NCBI GenBank assembly: GCA_031270945.1
Contig: JAISWZ010000069.1
Span: 22,137-86,136, forward strand
Length of the DNA: 64,000 bases
Direction of reading: 5' to 3'
Source of the DNA: Clostridiales bacterium
GTDB lineage: Bacteria; Bacillota; Clostridia; Lachnospirales; WQUN01
The notes beneath the pieces were generated by a model, which was not told the DNA's origin, made no database searches, and saw only the letters and a list, made by a program, of their open reading frames with translations. Both the position numbers and the translations under genes were made by a program. Below are positions 1-8,464 of this stretch, one piece after another. Each line of letters starts with the position of its first letter. Positions within the stretch are counted from its first letter, which is position 1.

Positions 1-481
1 AGGCCGCGTTGTCCGCCAAGGCTATGCACATTTCGTAAGGCGAAACCACACCGCCTGAGGGAGCAAGCAAGGCATCTGTTACGCTGTCGCCAACACCAGG
101 CTCTAGCGCCAAGATCTCTTCTCTTCCCAAGATCGCGATATCGCTTAGCCCGTTTATGCGCCCTCTGCGATTAAGCTCTTCAAGCTCCCTTCGATCATTC
201 TCTCCAAACCCCAAAACAAGAGAGCCGCACCTCGAAAACGGGAAGCCCAGCTCTTTCGACAGCTTGTCAAACATCCTTTGCCCACGGACGTTCATGACAG
301 CCTTTTTTGTGCCTGGAAGCGCGTCATAGCCTGCGTGGACAATCCCGCTGTTTGCCTTGGTTGCGCCAGAGGCGACATCAAAACCTTTTTCCAGCACCAG
401 AATGTCTAGCTTCCTCTTGGAAAGCTCCCTGGCGACGGCGCAGCCAACAATGCCTGCGCCAATGACAATAACATCTAGCAA
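1..481 (-). CDS. FAD-dependent oxidoreductase (GlpA/LhgO-like), 3' part outside window
   Basis: The N-terminal 160 residues are visible; the gene runs off the left edge. The protein opens with LDVIVIGAGIVGCAVAREL, a Rossmann dinucleotide-binding motif of the DAO/glycerol-3-phosphate dehydrogenase superfamily, followed by an acidic strand end (VLEKG) and the SGATKANSGIVHAGYD segment typical of GlpA and L-2-hydroxyglutarate oxidase-like proteins. It probably oxidises a small hydroxy-acid or polyol phosphate using FAD. I chose a TTG start because GAGGAG lies five bases upstream; an in-frame ATG at 499 has no Shine-Dalgarno. It is divergent from rfbB. The substrate cannot be assigned from this part. 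Confidence 0.85.
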   Translation of the reverse strand, partial: MLDVIVIGAGIVGCAVARELSKRKLDILVLEKGFDVASGATKANSGIVHAGYDALPGTKKAVMNVRGQRMFDKLSKELGFPFSRCGSLVLGFGENDRRELEELNRRGRINGLSDIAILGREEILALEPGVGDSVTDALLAPSGGVVSPYEMCIALADNAA

Positions 482-499
482 TTTATCTCCTCGATCCAT

Positions 500-889
500 G
501 AAAAGCATGCCCATTGCTCTTGGGGCATGCATCGCTTTTTGCAAAAATGGCATCACGGCATGTGGCTTGCGGGGTTGCCAAGTCACACATTGGGGATGCG
601 CTTTTATTATATCACAAGCCTAAAGCCATTAGAAGTTTTTAAATTCGTACTCAAAGCGGCGAAAGACCCTGCTGGCCGCGCCGCCCAGGCGTAAAATCGA
701 CTCTTTAGGGCATGATATACTTAAATCATATCCCAAATTTGATTTCAGGCTGAAAAATCCTTTATTTAAGCATTCGCGAAGCATTCGCCAGGAATTTTTC
801 ACTGCCTTAACGGGATATGCTCTTGCGAGCGTTCTCGTCAGTATAAACCATCAACTTTTTCCGAGCTTTAAATTCGGAGGTGCTTCAAC
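500..889. other. Intergenic region with degenerate palindromic element
   Basis: No gene is supported here. Positions 725-820 hold a degenerate copy of the window's palindromic element: CATATCCCAAATTTG at the left, the internal GAAGCATTCGCCAGGAATTTTTC block, and GGGATATGC at the right. The divergent promoters of the oxidoreductase and rfbB should also lie here, but I see no clear -35/-10 pair. Confidence 0.5.
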
Positions 890-1873
890 ATGAAAACTTG
901 CTTGATCACAGGCGGCTGCGGCTTCATTGGGTCAACTCTCATAAATCGCCTGCTGGGCAGGGGCGGGATTAAAGTCATAAACCTAGATCTGCTGACTTAT
1001 GCTGGCGACATAGACAACCTGGGTGAAGCGGAAAGCGACCCCAACTATGTTTTCGCCCAGGCGGACATCGTGGACACGGAAACCGTGGAGTCCATATTTG
1101 AGAACTATGACATAGACGCTGTCATAAACTTCGCGGCTGAGACCCATCTGGACAGGTCAGTGAAAAACCCGGTCATATTCGGCAGAACAAACTCCATAGG
1201 GGCGCTAAACGTCTTGAATGTGGCGAAAAGGGCCTGGGAAGGCAAAGGGGGGTTCAAGAAGGGCGCTGTATTCATCCAGATCTCAACCGACGAGGTGTAT
1301 GGTGCGCTAGGCCCAACTGGCCTCTTTCTGGAAGGATCCAGCATAGACCCCAGAAGCCCCTACTCCGCCAGCAAAGCCTCAGCTGACGTCTTTGTCCAGG
1401 CTTACGGGTCAACATACCGGATGCCTGTTGTGATAGCCCGCTGCTCCAGCTGCTATGGGCCAAAGCAGCATCGCGAAAAACTGGTTCCCAGCCTGGCGCT
1501 CAGCGCCCTTGACCGCAAGCCAGTCCAAGTGTACGGCGAAGGGCTTCAAAGCAGGGATTGGATCTACGTGGATGACCTTTGCGAGGCCATTGAGGCTATC
1601 ATGGACTCGGGCAAGGCCAACGAAATTTATAATATTGGCGCCAACGCAGAGATTTCTTACAAAGATCTCGTATATTTCATTATAGGGCGCGTACGTCCGG
1701 GAGAGGAAAATGACCTGGTGCTGCATTCTCCCGAAAGAAGAGGATATTGGCGCCGGTTTGCCGTCGACACGTCGAAAATCACGAAAGAGCTGGGATGGAC
1801 AGCTAAGACGCCTTTCTCGGACGGGTTTGACAGAACCCTCGAATGGCTTGAGCGCTCCAGGCACAGGATTTAA
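890..1873 (+). CDS. rfbB: dTDP-glucose 4,6-dehydratase (RmlB-like NDP-sugar dehydratase)
   Basis: This is a 327-residue short-chain dehydrogenase/reductase of the extended type. The NAD-binding TGGCGFIGS motif is at residues 7-15, followed by the acidic NLDLLTYAG strand end, FAAETHLDRSV, the active-site STDEVYG and the catalytic YSASK. These motifs match RmlB, which converts dTDP-glucose to dTDP-4-keto-6-deoxyglucose for rhamnose and other cell-surface deoxysugars. The length fits the family. The start is set by a GGAGG ten bases upstream of the ATG. No other sugar-nucleotide genes are adjacent, so it stands apart from a full rml operon here. A related nucleotide-sugar dehydratase specificity is possible. 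Confidence 0.87.
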   Translation: MKTCLITGGCGFIGSTLINRLLGRGGIKVINLDLLTYAGDIDNLGEAESDPNYVFAQADIVDTETVESIFENYDIDAVINFAAETHLDRSVKNPVIFGRTNSIGALNVLNVAKRAWEGKGGFKKGAVFIQISTDEVYGALGPTGLFLEGSSIDPRSPYSASKASADVFVQAYGSTYRMPVVIARCSSCYGPKQHREKLVPSLALSALDRKPVQVYGEGLQSRDWIYVDDLCEAIEAIMDSGKANEIYNIGANAEISYKDLVYFIIGRVRPGEENDLVLHSPERRGYWRRFAVDTSKITKELGWTAKTPFSDGFDRTLEWLERSRHRI

Positions 1874-1911
1874 GTTTTGCGACGTGTCTAACCATGTCTC
1901 TTTTTAAGGTA

Positions 1912-1940
1912 TTGCGCCAGTTTTTTGATTGTGGTACAAT
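1912..1940 (+). promoter_or_regulatory. Sigma-A type promoter upstream of the small membrane protein array
   Basis: TTGCGC and TACAAT are separated by exactly 17 bp. The nearest downstream genes on this strand are the tandem small membrane proteins beginning at 2238. Confidence 0.5.
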
Positions 1941-2000
1941 ATTTTCATGCTTAAAGCAGGCTGCGGCTTTTCGAGCGCTTTGTCGAAAGCCGCAGGTTAA

Positions 2001-2068
2001 GAGGCTTCGCCGATGATGCGGCTCCGCCGCTTATGAGGCTTTGCCGATGATGCGGCTCCGCCGCTTAT
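2001..2068 (+). repeat. Two 34-bp direct repeats
   Basis: Two tandem 34-bp units, 2001-2034 and 2035-2068, differ at one position. Each contains the palindrome-rich GATGATGCGGCTCCGCCGC. A hairpin with arms around CTGCGGCTTT and AAAGCCGCAG lies just before them (about 1959-1995). They sit in the untranslated region ahead of the small membrane protein array. Confidence 0.8.
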
Positions 2069-2237
2069 GAGGCGCATGCCGAAACCAGCAACTCTGGCGC
2101 ACGCTTTCGACATTACCGCATTACCGCGCGAGTGAAAACATCCATAAGCTTACTTTTTGTTTTCCCTCGCAAGCAACCGCTGACACGAGCGAAAAGCAGC
2201 ATTCGTTTCGCTCGCTGCTATACACAGGAGGAGCGTA

Positions 2238-2546
2238 ATGTACGAACCAGACAACTACAACTCCAATTCTCCGCCGCCACCGCCACCGCCCCCTCCTCGG
2301 GCTCCAGATATCGAGCCAGGGGCGCTTACCCTAAGGGAATGGCTTGTCACCATCGTGATCCAGATCATTCCCTGCATAAACATCATATTTCTGTTGCTCT
2401 GGGCATTTGGGCCTGACAATCCACCCAGCCGCAAGACGTACGCCAAAGCCTGGCTGATCGTCATGGCATGCTCATTGCTGTTTATCCTGTTCTTTGCCAG
2501 GCCGGTGATAAATTTCCTTGAGAACTTATTGTGGCTGTCGATGTGA
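2238..2546 (+). CDS. Small two-helix membrane protein with Pro-rich N-terminus, paralogue 1
   Basis: This 102-residue protein has a nine-Pro run at residues 12-20, then two predicted membrane helices separated by a short charged loop. A Shine-Dalgarno AGGAGG precedes the ATG. The Pro-rich tail, the IPC motif inside helix 1, the WAFG turn and the K-x-YAKAWL entry to helix 2 resemble small CD225/dispanin-like membrane proteins that are common and uncharacterised in Clostridia; that resemblance is by eye. It is the most divergent of eight tandem paralogues and the first in the array. Function unknown; location most likely the cytoplasmic membrane. Confidence 0.75.
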   Translation: MYEPDNYNSNSPPPPPPPPPRAPDIEPGALTLREWLVTIVIQIIPCINIIFLLLWAFGPDNPPSRKTYAKAWLIVMACSLLFILFFARPVINFLENLLWLSM

Positions 2547-2720
2547 GGCGCTGGATAGCATGGCATTTCCAAGGGTTCGCCAAAGTCTTGAGGGCGGGCG
2601 TTCGAGATCCAAAACGCTCGCTACAAGTTAAGCTTTGGGCATAGAGCATACGGCTTTGAAGCATTCGCAAGACGTTTTGGTATATGCCCAAAGAGCCCTT
2701 CAGGAGGATCAATAAAACTA

Positions 2721-2990
2721 ATGAACGGACAGGATGACTTCAATTGGGAAACGCCTCCACCCCAGACTCCAGATGGCGCTTCAGGGCCGCTCAGCCGCAA
2801 GGACTGGATAATCACCATGGCGCTTCTGGCAATTCCCTGCATTGGCATCATATTTTCGTTGAGCTGGGCCTTCAGCGAAGGAAACCCCGACCGCAAGAAG
2901 TTCGCCCGAGCCTGGTTAATCTTCAATCCGGGCCTTTACATCGTTTTGACCATTATCGCTGCAATAACCAGTTTTTCTGTTTTGCAATGA
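2721..2990 (+). CDS. Small two-helix membrane protein, paralogue 2
   Basis: The 89-residue protein begins MNGQDDFNW, the N-terminus shared by the core paralogues. A Pro-rich stretch (TPPPQTPDG) is followed by LSRKDW, helix 1 with AIPCIGIIFSL, the WAFSEGN loop, then KKFARAWL leading to helix 2. The GGAGG lies about 13 bases from the ATG, longer than usual, so expression may be weaker than in its neighbours. Its C-terminus after the second helix differs from the others (NPGLYIVLTII), suggesting faster drift. Function unknown. Confidence 0.75.
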   Translation: MNGQDDFNWETPPPQTPDGASGPLSRKDWIITMALLAIPCIGIIFSLSWAFSEGNPDRKKFARAWLIFNPGLYIVLTIIAAITSFSVLQ

Positions 2991-3073
2991 ATAAAAAGAA
3001 CTGCGCTTTCGACGCTGGACCTTGATAGCTCCAAATTTCCCAATTTTGCCGCTTTATAATGCGCAGAGCATAA

Positions 3074-3193
3074 GAGCATATCCCAAAATTTTATCCGAGG
3101 CACCGGAAAAATCCGGGTGTTTGCTCGAAGAAGCCCGAGCAAACTAGTTGAAGCATTCGCCAGGATTTTTTCGGCGGAATTTTGGGATATGCA
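3074..3193. repeat. Palindromic MITE-like element, long subtype
   Basis: The terminal inverted repeats are GAGCATATCCCAAAATT and its complement. The inner arms carry the TTTGCTCG...CGAGCAAAC hairpin and a CACCGGAAAAATCC block, the same inner sequence as the copies at 55801, 55998 and 56680 but in the opposite orientation. Confidence 0.85.
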
Positions 3194-3265
3194 CTAAGGC
3201 TTGGAAAAGTAACGCGCCTTTTTCGAAATTTTTGGATATGCTCTAAGCAATTCGGGAGGGCTAAT

Positions 3266-3562
3266 ATGAACGGACAGGACGACTTCAATTGGGCAACGCC
3301 TCCACCTCAGCCTCCAGACAGCGCGCCAGGGGCGCTCAGCCGGAAGGACTGGATTATCACACTGGCGCTTCAAGCCATTCCCTGCATAGGCATCATATTT
3401 TCGCTGGTTTGGGCATTCAGCGAAGGAAACGCTGAGCGCAAGAAGTTCGCCCGAGCCTGGTTGATTGTCAACATCTGCGTTGCCGTCATTGTGACAGTCC
3501 TTATTTTCGCGGTGGTAATTTTGTTTTGGGACGCCATTGACAGCTTTCCTTATGCCTACTGA
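3266..3562 (+). CDS. Small two-helix membrane protein, paralogue 3
   Basis: This 98-residue protein has the full family layout: MNGQDDFNWATPPPQPPDS, LSRKDW, helix 1 with the IPC motif, WAFSEGN, KKFARAWL and helix 2. The start is the ATG behind GGGAGGG; a longer upstream reading frame exists, but it runs through the neighbouring palindromic element and lacks a ribosome site. The first 65 residues are nearly identical to paralogues 4 and 5, pointing to recent duplication; the C-terminal tail (FWDAIDSFPYAY) is unique. Function unknown. Confidence 0.78.
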   Translation: MNGQDDFNWATPPPQPPDSAPGALSRKDWIITLALQAIPCIGIIFSLVWAFSEGNAERKKFARAWLIVNICVAVIVTVLIFAVVILFWDAIDSFPYAY

Positions 3563-3707
3563 TTTTATGGCTGGATATGCTTAAGAGAGAAACTCTTGAT
3601 TTTAAGGCTGAACATGCTCGATAGAGATACTCTCATCTCTTTTCGCTCTCTGGCGCAACTCCCAAACGCGGCATATTGCTTGGATGACGCCCCGCAGGAG
3701 GACTAAA

Positions 3708-3986
3708 ATGAACGGACAGGACGACTTCAATTGGGCAACGCCTCCACCTCAGCCTCCAGACAGCGCACCAGGGGCGCTCAGCCGGAAGGAATGGATTATC
3801 ACAATGGCGCTTCAGGCCATTCCCTGCATAGGCTTCATATTTTCGTTGGTTTGGGCATTCAGCGAAGGAAACGCTGATCGCAAGAAGTTCGCCCGAGCCT
3901 GGCTGATCATCAACATCTGCGTCGGCGTAATAATAGGGGTCCTTGTCATCGTATTTGTGGCTTTCATAATGGGCATATGGCTTTAG
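3708..3986 (+). CDS. Small two-helix membrane protein, paralogue 4
   Basis: A 92-residue member beginning MNGQDDFNWATPPPQPPDS. The ATG follows GCAGGAGG. It is the first copy carrying the conserved 5' leader (GCATATTGCTTGGATGACGC and onward) that recurs upstream of paralogues 5, 6 and 7, so the duplicated unit includes its own upstream region. Helix 2 reads NICVGVIIGVLVIVF. Function unknown. Confidence 0.78.
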   Translation: MNGQDDFNWATPPPQPPDSAPGALSRKEWIITMALQAIPCIGFIFSLVWAFSEGNADRKKFARAWLIINICVGVIIGVLVIVFVAFIMGIWL

Positions 3987-4049
3987 GGCTACGGGCTCTT
4001 ACGCCTTTTAAGGCATATTGCTTGGAAGACGCCCTGCAGGAGGATTGAA

Positions 4050-4352
4050 ATGAACGGACAAGACGACTTCACTTCGGCAGCGCCTCCACCTCAGCCTCCA
4101 GACAGCGCGCCAGGGGCGCTCAGCCGGAAGGACTGGATTATCACACTGGCGCTTCAAGCCATTCCCTGCATAGGCTTCATATTTTCGCTGGTTTGGGCAT
4201 TTAGCGAAGGAAACGCTGATCGCAAGAAGTTCGCCCGAGCCTGGCTGATCATCAACATCTGCGTCGGCATAATAATAGGGGTCCTTGTTGTCATATTTGC
4301 AGCTTTCATATGGGACGTCCTTCAGGATCCCTTCTTTTCTTATGGCTACTGA
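4050..4352 (+). CDS. Small two-helix membrane protein, paralogue 5
   Basis: A 100-residue member, nearly identical to paralogue 4 over the first 80 residues, including IPCIGFIFSLVWAF and NICVGIIIGVLV. It ends in an aromatic tail (DPFFSYGY) like that of paralogue 3. It has the conserved 5' leader and a GCAGGAGG ribosome site. Function unknown. Confidence 0.78.
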   Translation: MNGQDDFTSAAPPPQPPDSAPGALSRKDWIITLALQAIPCIGFIFSLVWAFSEGNADRKKFARAWLIINICVGIIIGVLVVIFAAFIWDVLQDPFFSYGY

Positions 4353-4414
4353 CTCTTATGCCTTTTAAGTTTAATAGGCATATTGCTTGAAAGACGCCCC
4401 GCAGGAGGGTTGAA

Positions 4415-4699
4415 ATGAACGGACAAGACGACTTCACTTCGGCATCGCCACCTCCTCCGCCTCCAGAAAGCGAGCCTGGGGCGCTCAGCCAGACGGAATG
4501 GTGCATCATTTTATTTCTTCAAATCATTCCCTGCGTAAATGTGGTCATGATGTTGATGTGGGCATTCAGCTCAAGAGGAAACCCCACCCGCAAGAGGGTC
4601 GCCCAAGCCTGGCTGATCATAAGCGCATGCCTGCTCATTCTTATAGTGATCTTTATCTACTCAGGGGCATACTCGCATTTTATTACACTTAGCCACTGA
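4415..4699 (+). CDS. Small two-helix membrane protein, paralogue 6
   Basis: A 94-residue member of a second subgroup: SPPPPPPESEPGALSQTEW, helix 1 with IPCVNVVMML, WAFSSRGNPTRKRVAQAWL and helix 2. It keeps the conserved 5' leader and a GCAGGAGGG ribosome site. Compared with paralogues 3-5 the loop gains one residue and the Lys-Phe before ARAWL becomes Arg-Val. Function unknown. Confidence 0.77.
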   Translation: MNGQDDFTSASPPPPPPESEPGALSQTEWCIILFLQIIPCVNVVMMLMWAFSSRGNPTRKRVAQAWLIISACLLILIVIFIYSGAYSHFITLSH

Positions 4700-4853
4700 T
4701 CTTTGGGCTGGATACGCTCAGAGCTAAAAGTTTTCGCTCTGAGAAGCGAGTGATGCAAAACTCAGCTCTTTTCGCTCGCTAATATAGTTCCAAGCGTTTT
4801 TATAGCGCAATCATGGGCATATTGCTTGGAAGACGCCCTGCAGGAGGATTGAA

Positions 4854-5156
4854 ATGAACGGACAAGACGACTTCAATTGGGCAGCGCCGCCTCCACCGCC
4901 TCCAGAAAGCGAGCCTGGGGCGCTCAGCCAGAAGGAATGGATCATCATTGTATTGCTTCAAACCATTCCCTGCGTAAATGTGATCATGATGTTGGTATGG
5001 GCATTCAGTTCAGGAGGAAACCCCACCCGCAAGAGAGTCGCCGAAGCCTGGCTGATAGTCAGCGTGTGCGTGATGGCGATTTCATTTATCCTCAACGGCG
5101 TCGGCGGAAACGCTATCTCTTCCCTTCTTGACTCACTGGCAAATTACCGGAATTAA
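4854..5156 (+). CDS. Small two-helix membrane protein, paralogue 7
   Basis: A 100-residue member of the same subgroup as paralogue 6: APPPPPPESEPGALSQKEW, IPCVNVIMMLVWAF, GNPTRKRVAEAWL. It has the conserved 5' leader and a GCAGGAGG ribosome site. The tail after helix 2 (NGVGGNAISSLLDSLANY) is amphipathic and unique. Function unknown. Confidence 0.77.
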   Translation: MNGQDDFNWAAPPPPPPESEPGALSQKEWIIIVLLQTIPCVNVIMMLVWAFSSGGNPTRKRVAEAWLIVSVCVMAISFILNGVGGNAISSLLDSLANYRN

Positions 5157-5226
5157 ATTTGAGATGTGAGGAATAAATTGCGGAATTAATTTTGGGAGAT
5201 TAAATTTGGGGGATGGGAGGAATAAA

Positions 5227-5454
5227 ATGAACGGACAAGAAGCGGCGGCGCCGCTTCCAAATAGCCCGCCAGGGATGCTGAGCCTGGAAAAATGGTTAGC
5301 CGTTATGGCAATCGGGCTCATTCCTGGCATAAATATTGCATATATGCTGATCTTGTCATTCGAGAAGGACGGAAACCCCACTCTCCAGAAGTACGCAAAA
5401 GCTTGGCTGTTGGCCGCAATGTGCGTTTGCGGGTTTCTCTCGCTCTTCAGTTGA
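5227..5454 (+). CDS. Small two-helix membrane protein, paralogue 8 (short, divergent)
   Basis: The last and shortest member, 75 residues: MNGQEAAAPLPNSPPG, helix 1 with LIPGINIAYML (the family Cys is replaced by Gly), FEKDGNPTLQKYAKAWL, then a short second helix. The ATG follows a weak GGGAGG with an 8-base gap. Loss of the conserved IPC cysteine and of the 5' leader suggests it is either older or decaying. Function unknown. Confidence 0.7.
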   Translation: MNGQEAAAPLPNSPPGMLSLEKWLAVMAIGLIPGINIAYMLILSFEKDGNPTLQKYAKAWLLAAMCVCGFLSLFS

Positions 5455-5542
5455 GGCTTCCTCTTGCTCCCATGGTGACAGCCATCGGCCAAGAAACATA
5501 TGGCAAAGTTTAGCGCCGCCATTTAGTGCGTATCCCAAATAA

Positions 5543-5577
5543 AAGGCCGGACAGGCGCTCTTGTGCCGTCCGGCCTT
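5543..5577 (-). terminator. Rho-independent terminator of the M32 carboxypeptidase gene
   Basis: A hairpin with arms AAGGCCGGAC and GTCCGGCCTT sits just past the stop codon at 5588. On the minus strand it is followed by a T-rich run (TTTTATTT). Confidence 0.85.
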
Positions 5578-5587
5578 CTTTCTATCT

Positions 5588-7066
5588 CTACTGCAAACAG
5601 ATCGCCCTGAACTTGCTCTCCAGGTAGTTGGTGAAGTAGCTCGCGTCCAAGGGCTCTCCTGTCGCGCCGACCACGATCTCCTCTGGAGTCTTGAGCGCCC
5701 CGTGCATGTGGATCTTGCTTGTGAGCCACTGGGTTATGGGCTTGAGATCCCCCTTTTTCACAAGTTCGAACACTGGGATGTCTTTTTTCATGAAGTGCAG
5801 GAACTGAGCGGCATAAGCGTTTCCAAGCGCGTAGGACGGGAAGTAGCCGAATGAGCCTTGGCTCCAGTGAACATCCTGCAGAATCCCGTGCGCGTCGTCT
5901 GGCGGGGTTAGGCCTAGGTACTCCCTCATCTTCTCGTTCCACAAGGCCGGAAGCTCTGCGACTGGGCGGCCGTTAATGATAATCTCCTTTTCCATTTCGT
6001 AGCGGACCATGATATGCAGGGAGTAAGTCAGCTCATCGCTCTCTATCCTGATCAAGGAAGGCTTCGCCTGGTTTGAGGCAAAGTATAAGTCCTCTGCTGT
6101 GACGTCAGAGAATTCTTTTCCAAGCAAGGCGATAACGCTGCCATAGACGCTTTCCCAGAACTCGCGGGATCTGCCTATGACATTTTCATAGAACCTGGAC
6201 TGGGACTCATGGATGCTCATGGACGCCCCTTTGCCCAGAATAGTCTCAGCCACCTCGTCTCCGATATTCTGCTCATAGAGGGCATGGCCGGTCTCGTGAA
6301 GGACCGAGTAGAATGACGAGAGAAAGTCATTCTCATGGTAGTTGGTAGTGATCCTGACGTCGCCCTTGCTGAAGTTCGTTGTGAAAGGGTGAACGCTCTC
6401 CCTGATCATTCCGCACTTGAAGTCAAAGCCAAGCCTGTCCATCAAAAGCTTGGATATCTTTTTCTGCGTTTCGGCGGGGACTGGGCGCTTCGCAAAAGAG
6501 GCGTCAAACTTCTTCCCTTTTTCAGAGATCTCTTGCACCAATGGCACTATGGTCTTCTTCAGCTGGCTGAAAAAGGCGTCCAGCTTTTCCGTCGTCATCC
6601 CGGACTCATAGTCGTCAAGCAGCGCGTCATAGGGGTTTCCGGAGACGCCCCTGAGAGTTGCGAAGCGTCTCTGCCACTGGATTATCTGCTCCAGCGCTGG
6701 CGCGAAGGAGGCAAAGTCGCTTTCAGCCTTGGCTTTTTCCCATACGCTTTGGGAGTTTCCCAAAAGCTCATTGTACTTGCCTATGTCCTCAGGAGGAATG
6801 TTCTTCCACGAGTCATAAAACTTCTGGGACTCGCGCATTGACACTCTTTCCAGCTCATCCAAGCCTTCCTGAGGCGCCTGGAGGAATTCCTGCATTTTGC
6901 CGGATACAGCCAAGGTGAACTGCTCTTCAGCAAGAATCCCGAAAGTTTTAGCTCTAGCTGGTATTCCTCCGGGCGGCGCCCCTGTGGACATGTCCCAATG
7001 GATCAGCGCCAGGGCGTTCCCGATGGCTTTAGACTTGTCCAGGTATGCCATGAATTCGCTTGCCAT
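5588..7066 (-). CDS. M32 family carboxypeptidase (carboxypeptidase Taq type)
   Basis: The 492-residue protein has the zinc-binding HETGH at residues 257-261, preceded by the family motifs HPFTT and DVRITT (about 226-241) and followed by HESQSRFYENVIGRS. This is the full M32 arrangement and length. It is a soluble, metal-dependent enzyme that trims C-terminal residues from peptides, most likely in cytoplasmic peptide recycling. I chose the ATG at 7066 because GAAGGGGGAAGG lies just upstream; an in-frame start 21 codons earlier lacks a ribosome site. It is monocistronic, with its own terminator, and convergent with the small membrane protein array. Confidence 0.93.
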   Translation of the reverse strand: MASEFMAYLDKSKAIGNALALIHWDMSTGAPPGGIPARAKTFGILAEEQFTLAVSGKMQEFLQAPQEGLDELERVSMRESQKFYDSWKNIPPEDIGKYNELLGNSQSVWEKAKAESDFASFAPALEQIIQWQRRFATLRGVSGNPYDALLDDYESGMTTEKLDAFFSQLKKTIVPLVQEISEKGKKFDASFAKRPVPAETQKKISKLLMDRLGFDFKCGMIRESVHPFTTNFSKGDVRITTNYHENDFLSSFYSVLHETGHALYEQNIGDEVAETILGKGASMSIHESQSRFYENVIGRSREFWESVYGSVIALLGKEFSDVTAEDLYFASNQAKPSLIRIESDELTYSLHIMVRYEMEKEIIINGRPVAELPALWNEKMREYLGLTPPDDAHGILQDVHWSQGSFGYFPSYALGNAYAAQFLHFMKKDIPVFELVKKGDLKPITQWLTSKIHMHGALKTPEEIVVGATGEPLDASYFTNYLESKFRAICLQ

Positions 7067-7208
7067 AACCCTTCCCCCTTCTTGGAGCGGCTCAAGCGCT
7101 TGGAGCGCGCTTGAGCCGATATGCCGCAAATGTGTGACGAGCGCTCAAATCTGGAAATTTTATCTCATGATCAGTCGGGCCGTTCCCGCTGATATCAGAA
7201 AATTCTAA

Positions 7209-7306
7209 GAGCATATCCCAAAATTAATTCCATGGCTTGAAAAAGTCACGCATAAAAGCATCGCGATGACTTTTTCGGCGCCCCAATGGAATTTTGGGAT
7301 ATGCCT
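7209..7306. repeat. Palindromic MITE-like element
   Basis: Outer arms are GAGCATATCCCAAAATTAA and GGAATTTTGGGATATGC. The inner arms read AAAAAGTCACGC and GCGATGACTTTTTC. It is flanked by TAA on the left and TTA on the right. Confidence 0.85.
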
Positions 7307-7363
7307 TAATCCTACCGCTCGCAAGTATATTATACCACTGTCTGTCATGAAGGGAAAATGGTA

Positions 7364-7392
7364 TTGTTGAGGCCCCCTGCATGAGTTATAAT
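7364..7392 (+). promoter_or_regulatory. Sigma-A type promoter of the DUF4129/MoxR operon
   Basis: TTGTTG and TATAAT are separated by 17 bp, about 95 bases before the first start codon of the operon. Confidence 0.65.
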
Positions 7393-7486
7393 ATTCTTGT
7401 GGGCCTTGCGCCAGAGGCGCAACGCCAACCGGATGATGTGTTTATCTCAGAATATAGAATCCGGCATCCTAAAAGAGGAGGTTGCC

Positions 7487-8464
7487 ATGAAGCTGAAGAA
7501 TACCATGAACGTGTCTGAAATGCTGGATGAAGCTTATGACCAATACAAAAAAATGTTCTTTCAGCAGCTGGGAGTTTCCCTTGTTTGCTATATCTCCGCT
7601 GTCATATTGCTGATGCTGACCCTGGGCCTTTCTCTTGGCGTGATGCTTACAACGGCTGTCCTTGGCAACTCCATCGGGTCGATTTTGCTCTATGGAACAA
7701 TAGCGGCATTCATGGCTCTCCTGGTCCTTGGGCTATGGCAGGGCGCGGCCTCCGTGCTGGCTTGGCAGGTTTGGATCGGCGCGACTCCCAGCGTTGGAAT
7801 AGCGCTGAAGCGGATGTTCGGATCGCTTCTTCGAATAGCCAGCGTATGCCTGGTTGAGGTCACGGCGGCGGTTCCAGTTGTCTTCCTGGCGTTCCAGGCA
7901 GTTGTGCCGTTGGACAACGCTGAGTTTGAAATGACCCCAGGCACGGCTGTGGCGCTTTTGGTGTGCGCCCTGATTCTTGTGATAGGCTGGCTTTTGGCGT
8001 CCACCTGGCTTTATTTCGCTATTCCCTGCTGCGTGCTGGAAAAGAGGTGGCATGTCAGCGCCGTTGCCCGTTCTATTTCGCTTGTGAAAGGCGATTTCAA
8101 GACAGTGCTTTCCGGAAGGCTATCCTTCTGGATGTCCACAATAGCGTTGCAGTACAGCCTTTACGGCGTGATCACCCTTTCTGTTGCCGCAATGGGGATG
8201 CTTCCGTCATCTGACTCAAGCATCTATCAAGGCATAAGCGTTCTGCAGGTGTTTTTGTCTTCGATCGCGCCGCTTTTGCTCGCGCCTTTGCCTCATGTTT
8301 TCTCTGTCTTGTCTTACGCGAACCAACGCATAAAGAAAAACGGGCTTGACATTGAGCTTGAGCTCCACAACCGCCAAGTCGCCTTGGCCGCTGGCAAGCG
8401 GGAGCTTCTCGCCAGGCAGAACGCATCCGGCCAGGCAGGAGGGGCTTATGAATACCCAATTTGA
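7487..8464 (+). CDS. Multi-spanning membrane protein, first gene of the MoxR/DUF58 cluster
   Basis: The 325-residue protein has an amphipathic N-terminus (NVSEMLDEAYDQYKKMFF) and about six predicted membrane helices, then a hydrophilic tail. The start follows AGAGGAGG. I do not recognise a named catalytic motif; the layout resembles the uncharacterised membrane proteins that lead DUF4129/DUF4350/MoxR/DUF58 clusters in Gram-positive bacteria. Its stop overlaps the next gene by 17 bases, indicating translational coupling. By context it may be a membrane platform for a MoxR-dependent assembly or protein-maturation system. Confidence 0.75.
   Translation: MKLKNTMNVSEMLDEAYDQYKKMFFQQLGVSLVCYISAVILLMLTLGLSLGVMLTTAVLGNSIGSILLYGTIAAFMALLVLGLWQGAASVLAWQVWIGATPSVGIALKRMFGSLLRIASVCLVEVTAAVPVVFLAFQAVVPLDNAEFEMTPGTAVALLVCALILVIGWLLASTWLYFAIPCCVLEKRWHVSAVARSISLVKGDFKTVLSGRLSFWMSTIALQYSLYGVITLSVAAMGMLPSSDSSIYQGISVLQVFLSSIAPLLLAPLPHVFSVLSYANQRIKKNGLDIELELHNRQVALAAGKRELLARQNASGQAGGAYEYPI

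Larger units (their letters stand above)
7067..7486. other. Intergenic region: hairpin, palindromic element and promoter
   Basis: This gap holds a sequence shared with 54366-54400 (CAGTCGGGCCG..TCCCGCT near 7165), then the palindromic element at 7209-7306, then a promoter for the downstream operon. No gene is supported. Confidence 0.6.
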
